Below are positions 8,837-17,181 of a stretch of 64,000 nucleotides of DNA, piece by piece. The DNA is taken from contig PHAG01000001.1 of NCBI GenBank assembly GCA_002841625.1, forward strand, positions 124,001 through 188,000, read 5' to 3'. Source of the stretch: Firmicutes bacterium HGW-Firmicutes-1 (GTDB lineage Bacteria; Bacillota; Clostridia; Lachnospirales; Vallitaleaceae). A program made the position numbers and the translations under genes. The number at the start of each line of letters is the position of its first letter. Position 1 is the first letter of the stretch. The notes beneath the pieces were generated by a model, which was not told where the DNA came from, did not search any database, and saw nothing but the letters and a program-made list of their open reading frames with translations.

Positions 8837-9550
8837 ATGGAAAATCATAATATAGATGCTTTGAACAAACAAATATCAATCTTAAAAAAAAGATTAGAAC
8901 GCTCTGAACAAAGTCGAAAACTTACAGAACAGGCTATGGATCATTATGACTTGGTTTATCGTTCATCTATCCAAAAACTAGATGCACAGAAGAACTTACT
9001 AGATATTAAAAATAGCGAATTAGACTTAGTGAGATTAGAGTTGATTGTCAAAAATAAAGAATTAATAGAAGCATCAACTATCGATGGATTAACACGAATA
9101 TATAACAGGAAAAAAATTTGTGAGCTCTTGGATGAAGCATACCTTATGGCACAGCGTGATGGGATAATACTATCAGTGATAATAATTGATATTGACCATT
9201 TCAAATTGGTAAATGATACATTTGGACATCAAGTTGGGGACCAAGTATTATTCGAACTTGCTCAACTGATAAAAGATAGCCTCCATGTTAAAGAGCATAT
9301 AGGACGATGGGGAGGCGAAGAATTTTTAATGGTTTTACCAAATGCATGTGTAGAAATGGGATATGTACTTGCTGAGAGGATAAGGTTAAGAATATCTCGA
9401 TATAACTTTCCAATCGCAAAGCATCTCACTTGTAGCTTTGGGATTACTGAATATAAAAAAGATGACAGAATTGAACAACTCATTAAACGAGCGGATATAG
9501 CTCTTTATCAGGCTAAAGAATACCGAAATCACTGTTGTGTATTTAAATAG
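8837..9550 (+). CDS. soluble GGDEF diguanylate cyclase with N-terminal coiled coil
   Basis: A 237-residue protein that should make cyclic di-GMP from two GTP. Residues about 5-78 form a coiled coil, and the GGDEF domain covers about 80-237 with the signature GGEEF at 159-163 and the metal-site aspartate in IDIDHFKLVND. There is no RxxD inhibitory site five residues before the signature (HVKE instead), so product feedback through a canonical I-site is not expected. It has no membrane segment or sensor of its own, and follows the FIST gene in an apparent two-gene operon. GGAGG lies upstream of the ATG. Confidence 0.9.
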   Translation: MENHNIDALNKQISILKKRLERSEQSRKLTEQAMDHYDLVYRSSIQKLDAQKNLLDIKNSELDLVRLELIVKNKELIEASTIDGLTRIYNRKKICELLDEAYLMAQRDGIILSVIIIDIDHFKLVNDTFGHQVGDQVLFELAQLIKDSLHVKEHIGRWGGEEFLMVLPNACVEMGYVLAERIRLRISRYNFPIAKHLTCSFGITEYKKDDRIEQLIKRADIALYQAKEYRNHCCVFK

Positions 9551-9583
9551 AATGACCAGATTAATGTCTCTGAACTAACCGTA

Positions 9584-9628
9584 ATGCCCTATATGTTATA
9601 CGCTATCATATAGGGACATTTTTTTATT
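9584..9628 (+). terminator. rho-independent terminator after the GGDEF gene
   Basis: ATGCCCTATATG pairs with CATATAGGGACAT across a short loop and is followed by a T-rich run. Confidence 0.85.
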
Positions 9629-9639
9629 TTCAAAAGCAT

Positions 9640-9666
9640 GAGAAATAAGTGACTGTCCCGTTTCTC
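9640..9666. repeat. REP-like palindrome, copy 3
   Basis: GAGAAATAAGTGACTGTCCC followed by GTTTCTC is a diverged copy (GTGACTGTCCC for GTGCCTGTCCC) of the repeat family at 6609-6647. Confidence 0.65.
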
Positions 9667-9771
9667 TTTGTTTATTCATCACCTAATATTTGAGCATTAT
9701 AAAAGAGCCCGTATTAGTGACTCCGGTATCATTTATTTCTTATTCTACAACATATTTATATTTCTAGAGTA

Positions 9772-9993
9772 CTATAACTCCAAACCATTCAATAATTCCT
9801 TCAACTTTTTCATTTCCTCAACACTCAAAGTTACTCCCTTACCCATCTTGTCACCTTCTGGTGACCATTCACGAATATCATACTTTGACTCACGTTCATT
9901 CCAACTTATTAACCGTAATTCTTTGGTCCATCCTTTTGATGATTCAGATAAGATGCCGAGTTTTTCTTTAATTTCAAACTTAATTTCAGCCAT
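9772..9993 (-). CDS. ydbC: YdbC/PC4-family single-strand nucleic acid binding protein
   Basis: A 73-residue protein that matches the bacterial YdbC family, a PC4 (p15 coactivator) fold that binds single-stranded DNA as a dimer. The recognisable pattern is EIKEKLGILSES, then KGWTKELRLISWNERESKYD, then IREWSPEGDKMGKGVTLSVEE. Length and motif order are those of the family. GGAGG precedes the ATG. It is a single gene with no operon partner. The likely role in handling single-stranded DNA or transcription comes from family knowledge, not from context. Confidence 0.88.
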   Translation of the reverse strand: MAEIKFEIKEKLGILSESSKGWTKELRLISWNERESKYDIREWSPEGDKMGKGVTLSVEEMKKLKELLNGLEL

Positions 9994-10040
9994 TCATATA
10001 CCTCCTTGACCATATCATGTGTGTTTATTAGATCAAATTT

Positions 10041-10079
10041 GAGAGAAAGGTGCCTGTCCCTTTCTCTCCCTTTCTCTCT
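10041..10079. repeat. REP-like palindrome, copy 4
   Basis: GAGAGAAAG then GTGCCTGTCCC then TTTCTCTC, followed by a repeated CCCTTTCTCTC unit. It overlaps the stop codon of the ilvN-like gene, as copy 1 overlaps the dacF stop. Confidence 0.75.
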
Positions 10080-10563
10080 ATTGACGATTAGTACGATCTA
10101 TGGCAATTGTTCCTGTACGTACAATCTCACGAATTCCAAATGGTCTTAAAAGATCCTCCATGGCTTGAATTTTATCTTCACCTCCACTGATCTCAATTGT
10201 CATTGTTCGAATCCCTACATCAACGATCTCAGCTCTGAATATTTCAGCTAGGGTAAGGATGTCCTGCCTCTTAGCCTCAGGAGCTTCAACCATGATCAAA
10301 GCCAATTCTCTAAGTACCGATAAGCCTTCTGTAATTTTCTTAACTTTGATTAAGTTTGTGATTTCATTCATTTTAGAAATGACATGATCTAGCGAATCTT
10401 CTTCGCCCTCTGTAACGATCGTAATTCTGCTTACTTGACTGTTTTCCGTAGTCCCAACCGCAAGACTATCAATGTTTAATCCAGTTTCGCCAAAAATTGC
10501 TGCAACCCTAGATAGTACACCTGCTTGATTTTCAACCCAAATAGAAAAAATTTGTTTTTTCAT
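10078..10563 (-). CDS. ilvN: acetolactate synthase small (regulatory) subunit
   Basis: A 161-residue protein with an N-terminal ACT domain (about 4-76, starting IFSIWVENQAGVLSRVAAIF) and the C-terminal ALS small-subunit domain (about 82-156). In branched-chain amino acid synthesis this subunit binds valine and controls the large catalytic subunit. No large subunit gene (ilvB) is in the window. It follows ptb by 31 bases and is probably in the buk-ptb transcript, an unusual partner set hinting at a link to branched-chain acyl metabolism. Family identity is clear; which catalytic subunit it regulates is unknown. Confidence 0.88.
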   Translation of the reverse strand: MKKQIFSIWVENQAGVLSRVAAIFGETGLNIDSLAVGTTENSQVSRITIVTEGEEDSLDHVISKMNEITNLIKVKKITEGLSVLRELALIMVEAPEAKRQDILTLAEIFRAEIVDVGIRTMTIEISGGEDKIQAMEDLLRPFGIREIVRTGTIAIDRTNRQ

Positions 10564-10594
10564 TCTATGTTCACCTCGTAATTTTTTTAAGGTT

Positions 10595-11491
10595 CTATCT
10601 TAAGGCAAGAGCCAAAATGATAGAATAGTATTTGGTTATGCTGTCATCCGCCCTTGAAGTAACCACAATGGGGACTTTAGCACCTGCCAGTATCGAGCAG
10701 GATTTTGATTTATAAAGGAATGCCAATGATTTGATTAAAATATTTCCCGCCTCGATATTAGGGACAATTAAAATATCTGCATCTCCGGCTACCTCACTTT
10801 CAATATGCTTATGCAGTGCTGCATCCAAATTGATTGCATTATCCATCGCCAAAGGACCATCTACCCTACAATTTACAATCTGCCCTCTTTGGGCCATCTT
10901 GGAAAGAGCAGCGGCATGAATGGTACTTTCGATAGAAGGGTTAACCACTTCAACCGCCGACAAGACTGCTACCTTGGGTCTATCTATATCTAGTTTAAGT
11001 CCAATATTTACAGCGTTTTGTATAATTTCAGCCTTTTGCTTGAGATCTGGGTAGATGTTTATGCCAGCATCAGTCACCATCAAAAGTTTTCCATAGGTCT
11101 CCACCTCGAATACAGATACGTGGCTGATTACGCCACCCGTTCTTAAGCCATTTTCCTTTGAGAGAACAGCTTTAAGAAGTTCAGAAGTATGTAAATACCC
11201 CTTCATCAAAATATCAGCTTCATTGTTATTGATCATATCAACAGCCAATCTTGCGCTTTTCGCATCATCTATTTCTTTCACAATATTCATTTTCGAAATA
11301 TCCAATCCTATTTCTTCGGCAATTCTGAAAATTTTCTCTTTATCTCCAATCAATATGGGTTCAACATAACCCTTATCGTAGACTTCTTTGATGGAAGAAA
11401 GGACGTTATCATCGTGGGCAGCGGCAATTACCACTCTTCCCTTGGGTTTACCGACGATCAGGGTTTCAAGCATATCAAGTTTTCGTATCAT
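10595..11491 (-). CDS. ptb: phosphate butyryltransferase (phosphate acyltransferase)
   Basis: A cytoplasmic enzyme of the PTA/PTB family that exchanges CoA for phosphate on butyryl-CoA or a branched acyl-CoA. The ATG at 11489-11491 is preferred because GGAGGG lies 8 bases before it, giving 298 residues, the usual length; an in-frame ATG ten codons earlier has no such site. Typical segments are AAAHDDNVLSSIKEVYDKGY, GGVISHVSVFEVETYGK and ADILIVPNIEAGNILIKSL. It lies 38 bases after buk. The substrate (butyryl, isobutyryl or isovaleryl) cannot be told from sequence. Confidence 0.9.
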   Translation of the reverse strand: MIRKLDMLETLIVGKPKGRVVIAAAHDDNVLSSIKEVYDKGYVEPILIGDKEKIFRIAEEIGLDISKMNIVKEIDDAKSARLAVDMINNNEADILMKGYLHTSELLKAVLSKENGLRTGGVISHVSVFEVETYGKLLMVTDAGINIYPDLKQKAEIIQNAVNIGLKLDIDRPKVAVLSAVEVVNPSIESTIHAAALSKMAQRGQIVNCRVDGPLAMDNAINLDAALHKHIESEVAGDADILIVPNIEAGNILIKSLAFLYKSKSCSILAGAKVPIVVTSRADDSITKYYSIILALALR

Positions 11492-11529
11492 TTTATCAAT
11501 CCCTCCAATCACATTCGTCATGTGATATA

Positions 11530-12600
11530 TTATTCGTACAACTTAACAGCTTCTTCGCCATTTAAAACTCTTAGCCCGCCTTGAGTCAACGCGAGTAATT
11601 CATCCTCTCCTGGATATACGAACACAGGAGCAATAAAAGAAACCCTTTCTTTAATCGCGTTGATAATGGATTCATTATATGCAATACCACCTGTTAATAA
11701 GATGGCTTCGACTTTGCCTGAAAATACTGTTGCACATTTTCCAATCTCCTGTGCAATTCCATATGCCATAGCATTTTGGATTAATTGTGCTTTTTGATCT
11801 CCTTCTGCTGCTGCTTTGCATATTTCCCCTGTGTTGTTAGTTTGAAAGTATGCGACATATCCTCCTTGTCCAGTTAATAACTTGTTCATTTTATCCAGCG
11901 TGTAGGTACCACTAAAACACATTTGCATTATATCTCGTACTGGAAGTTTTCCTGAACGTTCAGGTGAGAAGGGTCCCTCACCATCAAGACCATTATTGAC
12001 TTCTACAACTTTACCTTGTTTATGTGCGCCAACCGTTATGCCCCCACCCATGTGAGCCACAATTAAATTTAGATTGCAGTATTCTTTATTTGAATCCTTA
12101 GCATATTTTCTACCGATTGCCTTTTGGTTTAACGCATGAAAAATGCTCCTTCTTCTGATTACAGGAATCCCTGTTATTTTAGCTACCTCATCTAATTCGT
12201 CTACACTTACAGGGTCCACGATATAAGCTGGGATGTTTAATGGTTTGGCTATCTCATGTGCAATAATCCCGCCAAGATTTGAAGCATGCTGTCCCTGAAC
12301 TCCGACTTTAAGATCTTGTAACATTGTATCGTTGACTTGATAGGTTCCGCTCTCAACAGGTTTTAATAATCCACCTCTACCTACTACTGCATCCAATGAA
12401 TGGATGTCGTAATTCTTCTGTCGTAGAGCATCTAAGACAACCTCTCGTCTAAATTCAAGTTGATCATAGATGCACGCATAAACTCCAATTTCTGTAGAGG
12501 AATGTCTCAATGTTTCTTCCAAAATCAGTTCTTCATCTCTATAAACCCCGATTTTGGTGGATGTGGAGCCAGGATTGATCGTCAATATATGATGAGACAT
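11530..12600 (-). CDS. buk: butyrate kinase
   Basis: A 356-residue acetokinase-family enzyme that makes ATP from butyryl phosphate. The N-terminal phosphate loop reads LTINPGSTSTKIGVYRDEE. The glycine-rich ATP motif HMGGGITVGAHKQGKVVEV and the later AILLTGGIAYNESI complete the ASKHA fold. Length is normal for Buk. It is the first gene of the apparent buk-ptb-ilvN operon, with AGGAGGTGATG before the start and a promoter at 12679-12707. The gene order is opposite to the ptb-buk order of C. acetobutylicum. Branched-chain kinases look the same, so specificity is open. Confidence 0.92.
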   Translation of the reverse strand: MSHHILTINPGSTSTKIGVYRDEELILEETLRHSSTEIGVYACIYDQLEFRREVVLDALRQKNYDIHSLDAVVGRGGLLKPVESGTYQVNDTMLQDLKVGVQGQHASNLGGIIAHEIAKPLNIPAYIVDPVSVDELDEVAKITGIPVIRRRSIFHALNQKAIGRKYAKDSNKEYCNLNLIVAHMGGGITVGAHKQGKVVEVNNGLDGEGPFSPERSGKLPVRDIMQMCFSGTYTLDKMNKLLTGQGGYVAYFQTNNTGEICKAAAEGDQKAQLIQNAMAYGIAQEIGKCATVFSGKVEAILLTGGIAYNESIINAIKERVSFIAPVFVYPGEDELLALTQGGLRVLNGEEAVKLYE

Positions 12601-12678
12601 GTCATCACCTCCTAGGGTTTGTGTTTTTCAATAAGCTACTTTGTCAAAGCTTTTTCAATCATTTTACTCACTTCATCC

Positions 12679-12707
12679 ATTGTACTATTTTATTTTCATT
12701 TTCTCAA
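12679..12707 (-). promoter_or_regulatory. sigma-A-type promoter for buk-ptb-ilvN
   Basis: On the minus strand, TTGAGA (12702-12707) and TACAAT (12679-12684) are separated by 17 bases, each one mismatch from consensus. It lies about 80 bases upstream of the buk start. Confidence 0.65.
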
Positions 12708-13209
12708 TACAATAAATGGAAAAACCATAGAATGTATTTGATATTAGTTTAATTTTAAATGATCCCTTTAGACTCATAAATCAACTTTATATGAGGTAAA
12801 ATTAAAGACAAAGGCTTTTAACAAGCAAACATATAAAAATAAGAAAGGGGGTAAAAGCTCATCCCTTCTACGCTTCATTGGCTATTCATTTACTATTACC
12901 GATACTGCCTTTTTTCTGTTGTTACCAACAAATGAACAAAATAATATCCACGCACCTTTCAGCCGTGAATATTATTTTGAATCATCTAATTATAATCTAT
13001 CTGTTCATCACTTTTATCTATTCTTTTCAATACTTTATATTCAACCTCATACACCCATGCTTCTATAAAAAGAGTTCATAGCTTTTATTGCAATTTTTGT
13101 TGGGAATCCAATGGAAACCTTCACTAAAGCATTCTATATAATAATTGATGTTAACATTGTTTATAAATTAAAGAGCTATAAAACCATAAGTTTGTTAAAA
13201 AATTATAAG
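12708..13209. other. AT-rich intergenic stretch without a recognised gene
   Basis: About 500 bases between the buk promoter and the spore coat terminator. One 67-codon open frame at 12878-13081 begins at a TTG without a ribosome site and has low-complexity hydrophobic content, so I do not call it. No tRNA, riboswitch or repeat is evident. Confidence 0.5.
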
Positions 13210-13247
13210 GTGGTAACTCATCAATATTAACTGAATTGTTACCACTT
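13202..13247 (-). terminator. terminator of the spore coat gene pair
   Basis: On the minus strand GTGGTAAC pairs with GTTACCAC over a loop of about 20 bases and is followed by TTATAATTTTTT. It is about 40 bases past the second coat gene. Confidence 0.7.
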
Positions 13248-13285
13248 TATATTTGTACTCCCTTACTATACCGCATAAAAATGTA

Positions 13286-13591
13286 TTACTGTAGATCCTC
13301 AATTGCCTGTTGTGATTGCTTATAGGATATTTGCAGTTGTTGTTCTGGTGTGGCATAAGGTGAAATCCAATCTTTCTTAACGGATAAATTGATGAGTGCC
13401 TCATGTGCCATGACATTTTGTGTGGTATATTCGCTAAAAAGCCTTCTAACTTCGGGTGTTGTAGATGTTAAAGTTGCGTTCAAGTATGCATTTGCAGATG
13501 CAGCAGCAGCAGCTAAGCCATTGACAGCAATGGTCTCATCAGCAGATTGATCTGTTACGTTTCCAAATAATGAACCTAAAACATTACTCAT
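13286..13591 (-). CDS. spore coat protein, CotF-like
   Basis: A small protein of 101 residues from the ATG at 13589-13591, chosen because GGAGG lies just upstream and the frame before it is an unsupported extension. It has an Ala-rich helical start (VNGLAAAAASANAYLNATL) followed by helices containing YTTQNVMAHEALINLSVKK. This matches the short CotF/coat family of Clostridia, which have ferritin-like helical bundles. Its start overlaps the stop of the preceding coat gene by 8 bases (ATGAGTAA), so translation is probably coupled. Expression during sporulation is expected from the family, not shown by the sequence. Confidence 0.75.
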   Translation of the reverse strand: MSNVLGSLFGNVTDQSADETIAVNGLAAAAASANAYLNATLTSTTPEVRRLFSEYTTQNVMAHEALINLSVKKDWISPYATPEQQLQISYKQSQQAIEDLQ

Positions 13592-13817
13592 AAGTTGAAC
13601 CTCCTTCATCTTCTTGATGAATAACATTATTTTCAATAATAAACTGCTGAAGTCCTTTAATCCTCATTTCTCCAGCTGTAATACCCGATTTTGCTTGAGC
13701 TTTCAGCTGTTCATCAGTAATAACATTGACACCAGCTTTAGCCATTGCTAACCCTGTCGTCTCCATTAGTATTAAATTGCTGATTGATAAAATTTCACTT
13801 GACGGTAATTTTTTCAT
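13584..13817 (-). CDS. small spore coat-associated protein, partner of the CotF-like gene
   Basis: A 77-residue helical protein reading KKLPSSEILSISNLILMETT and then LAMAKAGVNVITDEQLKAQA, a pattern typical of the short coat proteins encoded next to CotF-like genes in Clostridia. AAAGGAGG precedes the start. It overlaps the next coat gene by 8 bases, forming a two-gene operon. The C-terminal part (IKGLQQFIIENNVI) is also helical. Its exact role in coat assembly is not known to me. Confidence 0.72.
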   Translation of the reverse strand: MKKLPSSEILSISNLILMETTGLAMAKAGVNVITDEQLKAQAKSGITAGEMRIKGLQQFIIENNVIHQEDEGGSTYE

Positions 13818-14051
13818 GAATATTCCTCCTTTTATTTCAAAACTTAGTTTTTCCGTGTATAGGCATTAATATTCAATTTATCTTATTAATCAATTAATTA
13901 TGGATTTTTGTGTAGTGTTACTTATCAGAATAACATTTAACTAATTACTGTGCTTTACATTACAAACCAAGTCAACAAAAATACGACCCCTTCTTCACTT
14001 TATAATGAGTCCATAAAGTTCCAAATGAGTCGCTTTCTATTAATCATACAC

Positions 14052-15137
14052 CTATTTACTTGTAATATACCCTTCAGCTACCAACAGCTCTGCAATCAAA
14101 ACGGCACCACCAGCAGCACCTCTTAACGTATTATGAGACAAACCAACAAACTTATAATCATAAATATGATCTTTTCTCAAGCGTCCAACTGAAATACCCA
14201 TTCCATTCTCATAATCACGATCTAACTTCGTCTGAGGACGGTTATCTTCTGCCATGTATTTGATAAATTGTTTTGGCGCAGTTGGTAAATTGAGTTCTTG
14301 AGGTCGACCAACAAATCCATTCATTAAATCAATCAACTCTTCAATATTCGTTTCCTTTTCAAACTTAATCGAAACCGCTGCCATATGTCCATCCGCTGAA
14401 GGTACTCTAATACATTGAGCAGAAATGACTGGTGCAACTGCATCAACAATGATATCGCCATCAACATGCCCCCATACTTTAAGTGGTTCTTGCTCGCTCT
14501 TTTGTTCTTCTCCACCGATATAAGGAATTACATTATCAACCATTTCTGGCCAAGTATCAAAGGTTTTACCTGCTCCAGATATCGCTTGATATGTGCAAAT
14601 AACAGCTTCCTTTAATCCAAGCTTCTTCCAAGCATTCAGAACTGGAACATAGCTTTGTATTGAACAATTAGGTTTAACAGCAATAAAGCCTCTGTTTGTT
14701 CCTAATCTTTTTCTCTGAGCTTCAATTATTTTAATATGTTCGTTATTTACCTCTGGAATAACCATTGGTACATCTTTCGTTCCTCTATGAGCTGAATTGT
14801 TTGATACAACTGGAATCTCAGCTTTAGCATAAGCTTCTTCAAGTTCTTTGGTTGCTTGTTTATCCATATCAATTGCACAAAATACAAAGTCAACTTCAGC
14901 TGCAATATCATTGATAGCTATAGCGTCTTGTACCATCATATTTCCAATAAATTTTGGAATCTCAATATTTTGAGCCCATCTATCCCCTACTGCTTCATAA
15001 TAAGTTTTTCCAGCTGATCTTGGGCTAGCTGCTAAGCAAACAACATCAAACCATGGATGATTATAGAGTAATGTAATGAATTTCTGACCTACCATACCTG
15101 TTGCTCCAATAATACCAACCCTTAATTTTTTGTCCAT
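14052..15137 (-). CDS. asd: aspartate-semialdehyde dehydrogenase (archaeal/fungal-type)
   Basis: A 361-residue NADP-dependent enzyme that reduces aspartyl phosphate to aspartate semialdehyde in lysine, threonine and methionine synthesis. The Rossmann motif is GIIGATGMVGQKF near residues 8-20, the catalytic cysteine is in KPNCSIQSYVPV, and a late histidine is in SADGHMAAVSIKF. Its length and the SPRSAGKTYYEAV segment place it in the subfamily found in archaea, fungi and many Clostridia rather than the E. coli type. It is monocistronic with its own promoter at 15219-15247. Confidence 0.93.
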   Translation of the reverse strand: MDKKLRVGIIGATGMVGQKFITLLYNHPWFDVVCLAASPRSAGKTYYEAVGDRWAQNIEIPKFIGNMMVQDAIAINDIAAEVDFVFCAIDMDKQATKELEEAYAKAEIPVVSNNSAHRGTKDVPMVIPEVNNEHIKIIEAQRKRLGTNRGFIAVKPNCSIQSYVPVLNAWKKLGLKEAVICTYQAISGAGKTFDTWPEMVDNVIPYIGGEEQKSEQEPLKVWGHVDGDIIVDAVAPVISAQCIRVPSADGHMAAVSIKFEKETNIEELIDLMNGFVGRPQELNLPTAPKQFIKYMAEDNRPQTKLDRDYENGMGISVGRLRKDHIYDYKFVGLSHNTLRGAAGGAVLIAELLVAEGYITSK

Positions 15138-15218
15138 TTCTTTTTCCTCAATTCTTATAATTTTATTATTTATTGTTCAAATGTTTTCTCTAGAAAGACA
15201 TTTGTTTTCTATTGGCGT

Positions 15219-15247
15219 ATTTTATCATGTTTGAAAACAAAAATCAA
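15219..15247 (-). promoter_or_regulatory. extended -10 promoter for asd
   Basis: Minus-strand TTGATT (15242-15247), 17-base spacer, and TAAAAT (15219-15224) preceded by TGA, an extended -10. The start codon is about 75 bases downstream of the -10 box. Confidence 0.6.
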
Positions 15248-15357
15248 GCACTTTATTTATTTTTTTATTCTTATTCAGATTATATCATATCATGATTGAT
15301 TAATTAATCCTCTTATTTTACCATATCATTGCTCACACTTCTAGCTTAAATAACCAA

Positions 15358-17157
15358 CTACAGGCTCAAAGGCATTATATTTTCATACCCTTCTTCAATC
15401 ATATACCCTTGTATAATGTCAATAAACAATGCACCGTATTTTTCGTATTTAACCTCTCCTACTCCATTAATTTTCAGCATTGCTGCTTTATAAGTAGGCA
15501 AAAATTGGCACATCTCTCGTAAGGATTTATCGGGGAAAACAGTATATGGTGGCAGTCCTGCTTCACTAGCCAATCTTCTTCTCAATTCTCTTAAGCGTTC
15601 AAACAATTTATCGGCAGGAGCAATTTCTCTAACCTTTAATTGATTATGAATTACCTGAACGTCTTTTTTAATGACTGCTCGTCCAAGATGAGTGACACAT
15701 AAAATTGGATATTCGTCTGTGGATTGTATCAAATAACCATCAGCAATTAAACGACTAATAAAGTCTTTAATATCAGATAGGCTCCAAGTTTTCAGTAACC
15801 CATAAGTAGATAGTTGTTCAAAACGATTTTGTTTTACCTTTTTATTATTAGAACCCTTTAGTACCTCTGCTACTGTCGCAACGCCGAAGCGTTCCTTCAT
15901 ACGAAGCACACAGGAAATCACTTTCATTGCATCAATCGTTACATCTTCCTTAATGATCTCATCTGAACAGTTACTGCATTTTCCACAGTGATCAGGATAC
16001 TCTTCTCCAAAATAATGAAGTATATGCTTTCTAAGGCAAGTAGTGATATGGCAGTAATGCGTCATCTGTTGTAGCTTTTCGTAACGATGGGACAAGTATG
16101 TAGAGTCTTTTTCCTCCAATTGATCAATAAGATACCGTCTCACTTGTACATCCTGAGGACTAAAAAGCAAAATACACTCTGACATTTCGCCATCACGACC
16201 TGCACGGCCTGCTTCTTGGTAATAAGCCTCAATATTTTCCGGCATATTGTAATGAATAATGTATCTAACATTAGATTTATCTATTCCCATGCCAAAAGCA
16301 TTGGTAGCAACAATTATACTTGCTCTATCATATAGAAATTGTTCCTGTTGAGTTTTACGTTGATTCATTGTGAGACCTGCATGATATACGGCTGCTTTCA
16401 CACCTTTTTTAATTAGAAGCTCATAGACATTTTCTGTCTCTTTGCGAGTTGAACAATAAATAATTCCAGACTCAGTTATATTCTTAGTAACATACTCTAA
16501 AACAAACTGCTTCTTGTTGACTCCCTTTAAGACATAATATTGAAGATTGTTACGGTCATAACCGTATAAAAAAAGCTTGGGATCTTTAAGCTTGATTTGA
16601 AGGATGATATCCTCTTTAACATGAGGTGTTGCTGTTGCTGTAAAAGCAGAGACGATGGGTTTGATTGGTATTTTACAAATGAATTCATGAATTGTTAAAT
16701 ATGCACTTCTAAAATCATGCCCCCATTGCGATACGCAATGTGCTTCATCAATTGCAATATGAGATATCTTACACCGATGTACAATGTCCATCATCAAAGG
16801 TGAATCCAACCGTTCAGGCGCTACATAAACCAGCTTATATTTCCCCTTAATGATATCTGTAACTCTCTTGTTTAATTCCGTAGCACTTACTGTGCTATTA
16901 ATCAAGGTAGCTGGTATTCCCATATCAACCAAACTATCAACTTGATCCTTCATTAACGAAATAAGTGGTGATATTACCAAGGTGATTCCTTCAAAAATCA
17001 ACCCAGGTATTTGATAGCAGATCGACTTACCACCACCTGTTGGCATAATCACCAAACAGTCCTTACCCTCTAGTATTGCACTAATTACATCTTCTTGACC
17101 TTCTCTAAAGCTTTCATAGCCATAGATTTTCTTTAATAATTCTCTAGCTTGTTTCAT
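15358..17157 (-). CDS. recQ: ATP-dependent DNA helicase RecQ
   Basis: A 599-residue 3'-5' helicase of recombination and replication fork repair. Walker A lies at 39-45 (TGGGKS), the DEAH box at 137-140 in IDEAHCVSQWG, and motif VI in YYQEAGRAGRDGE. The RQC zinc site has four cysteines (CLRKH...CGKCSNC), followed by a winged helix. An HRDC domain fills the C-terminus from about residue 515 (LFERLRELRRRLASEAGLPP). All domains of a standard RecQ are present. It is preceded by a membrane diguanylate cyclase gene 24 bases upstream, with which it may share a transcript. Confidence 0.94.
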   Translation of the reverse strand: MKQARELLKKIYGYESFREGQEDVISAILEGKDCLVIMPTGGGKSICYQIPGLIFEGITLVISPLISLMKDQVDSLVDMGIPATLINSTVSATELNKRVTDIIKGKYKLVYVAPERLDSPLMMDIVHRCKISHIAIDEAHCVSQWGHDFRSAYLTIHEFICKIPIKPIVSAFTATATPHVKEDIILQIKLKDPKLFLYGYDRNNLQYYVLKGVNKKQFVLEYVTKNITESGIIYCSTRKETENVYELLIKKGVKAAVYHAGLTMNQRKTQQEQFLYDRASIIVATNAFGMGIDKSNVRYIIHYNMPENIEAYYQEAGRAGRDGEMSECILLFSPQDVQVRRYLIDQLEEKDSTYLSHRYEKLQQMTHYCHITTCLRKHILHYFGEEYPDHCGKCSNCSDEIIKEDVTIDAMKVISCVLRMKERFGVATVAEVLKGSNNKKVKQNRFEQLSTYGLLKTWSLSDIKDFISRLIADGYLIQSTDEYPILCVTHLGRAVIKKDVQVIHNQLKVREIAPADKLFERLRELRRRLASEAGLPPYTVFPDKSLREMCQFLPTYKAAMLKINGVGEVKYEKYGALFIDIIQGYMIEEGYENIMPLSL

Positions 17158-17181
17158 TTTCTCCCCTTCTTTAATTTTTCT

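Noticed and set aside
10078-10563. T-box or leader peptide attenuator before the ilvN-like gene
   Set aside because: Only 31 bases separate it from ptb, too few for such an element.
12878-13081. 67-codon open frame between buk and the coat genes
   Set aside because: It starts at TTG without a ribosome site, is low-complexity and hydrophobic, and resembles no known protein.
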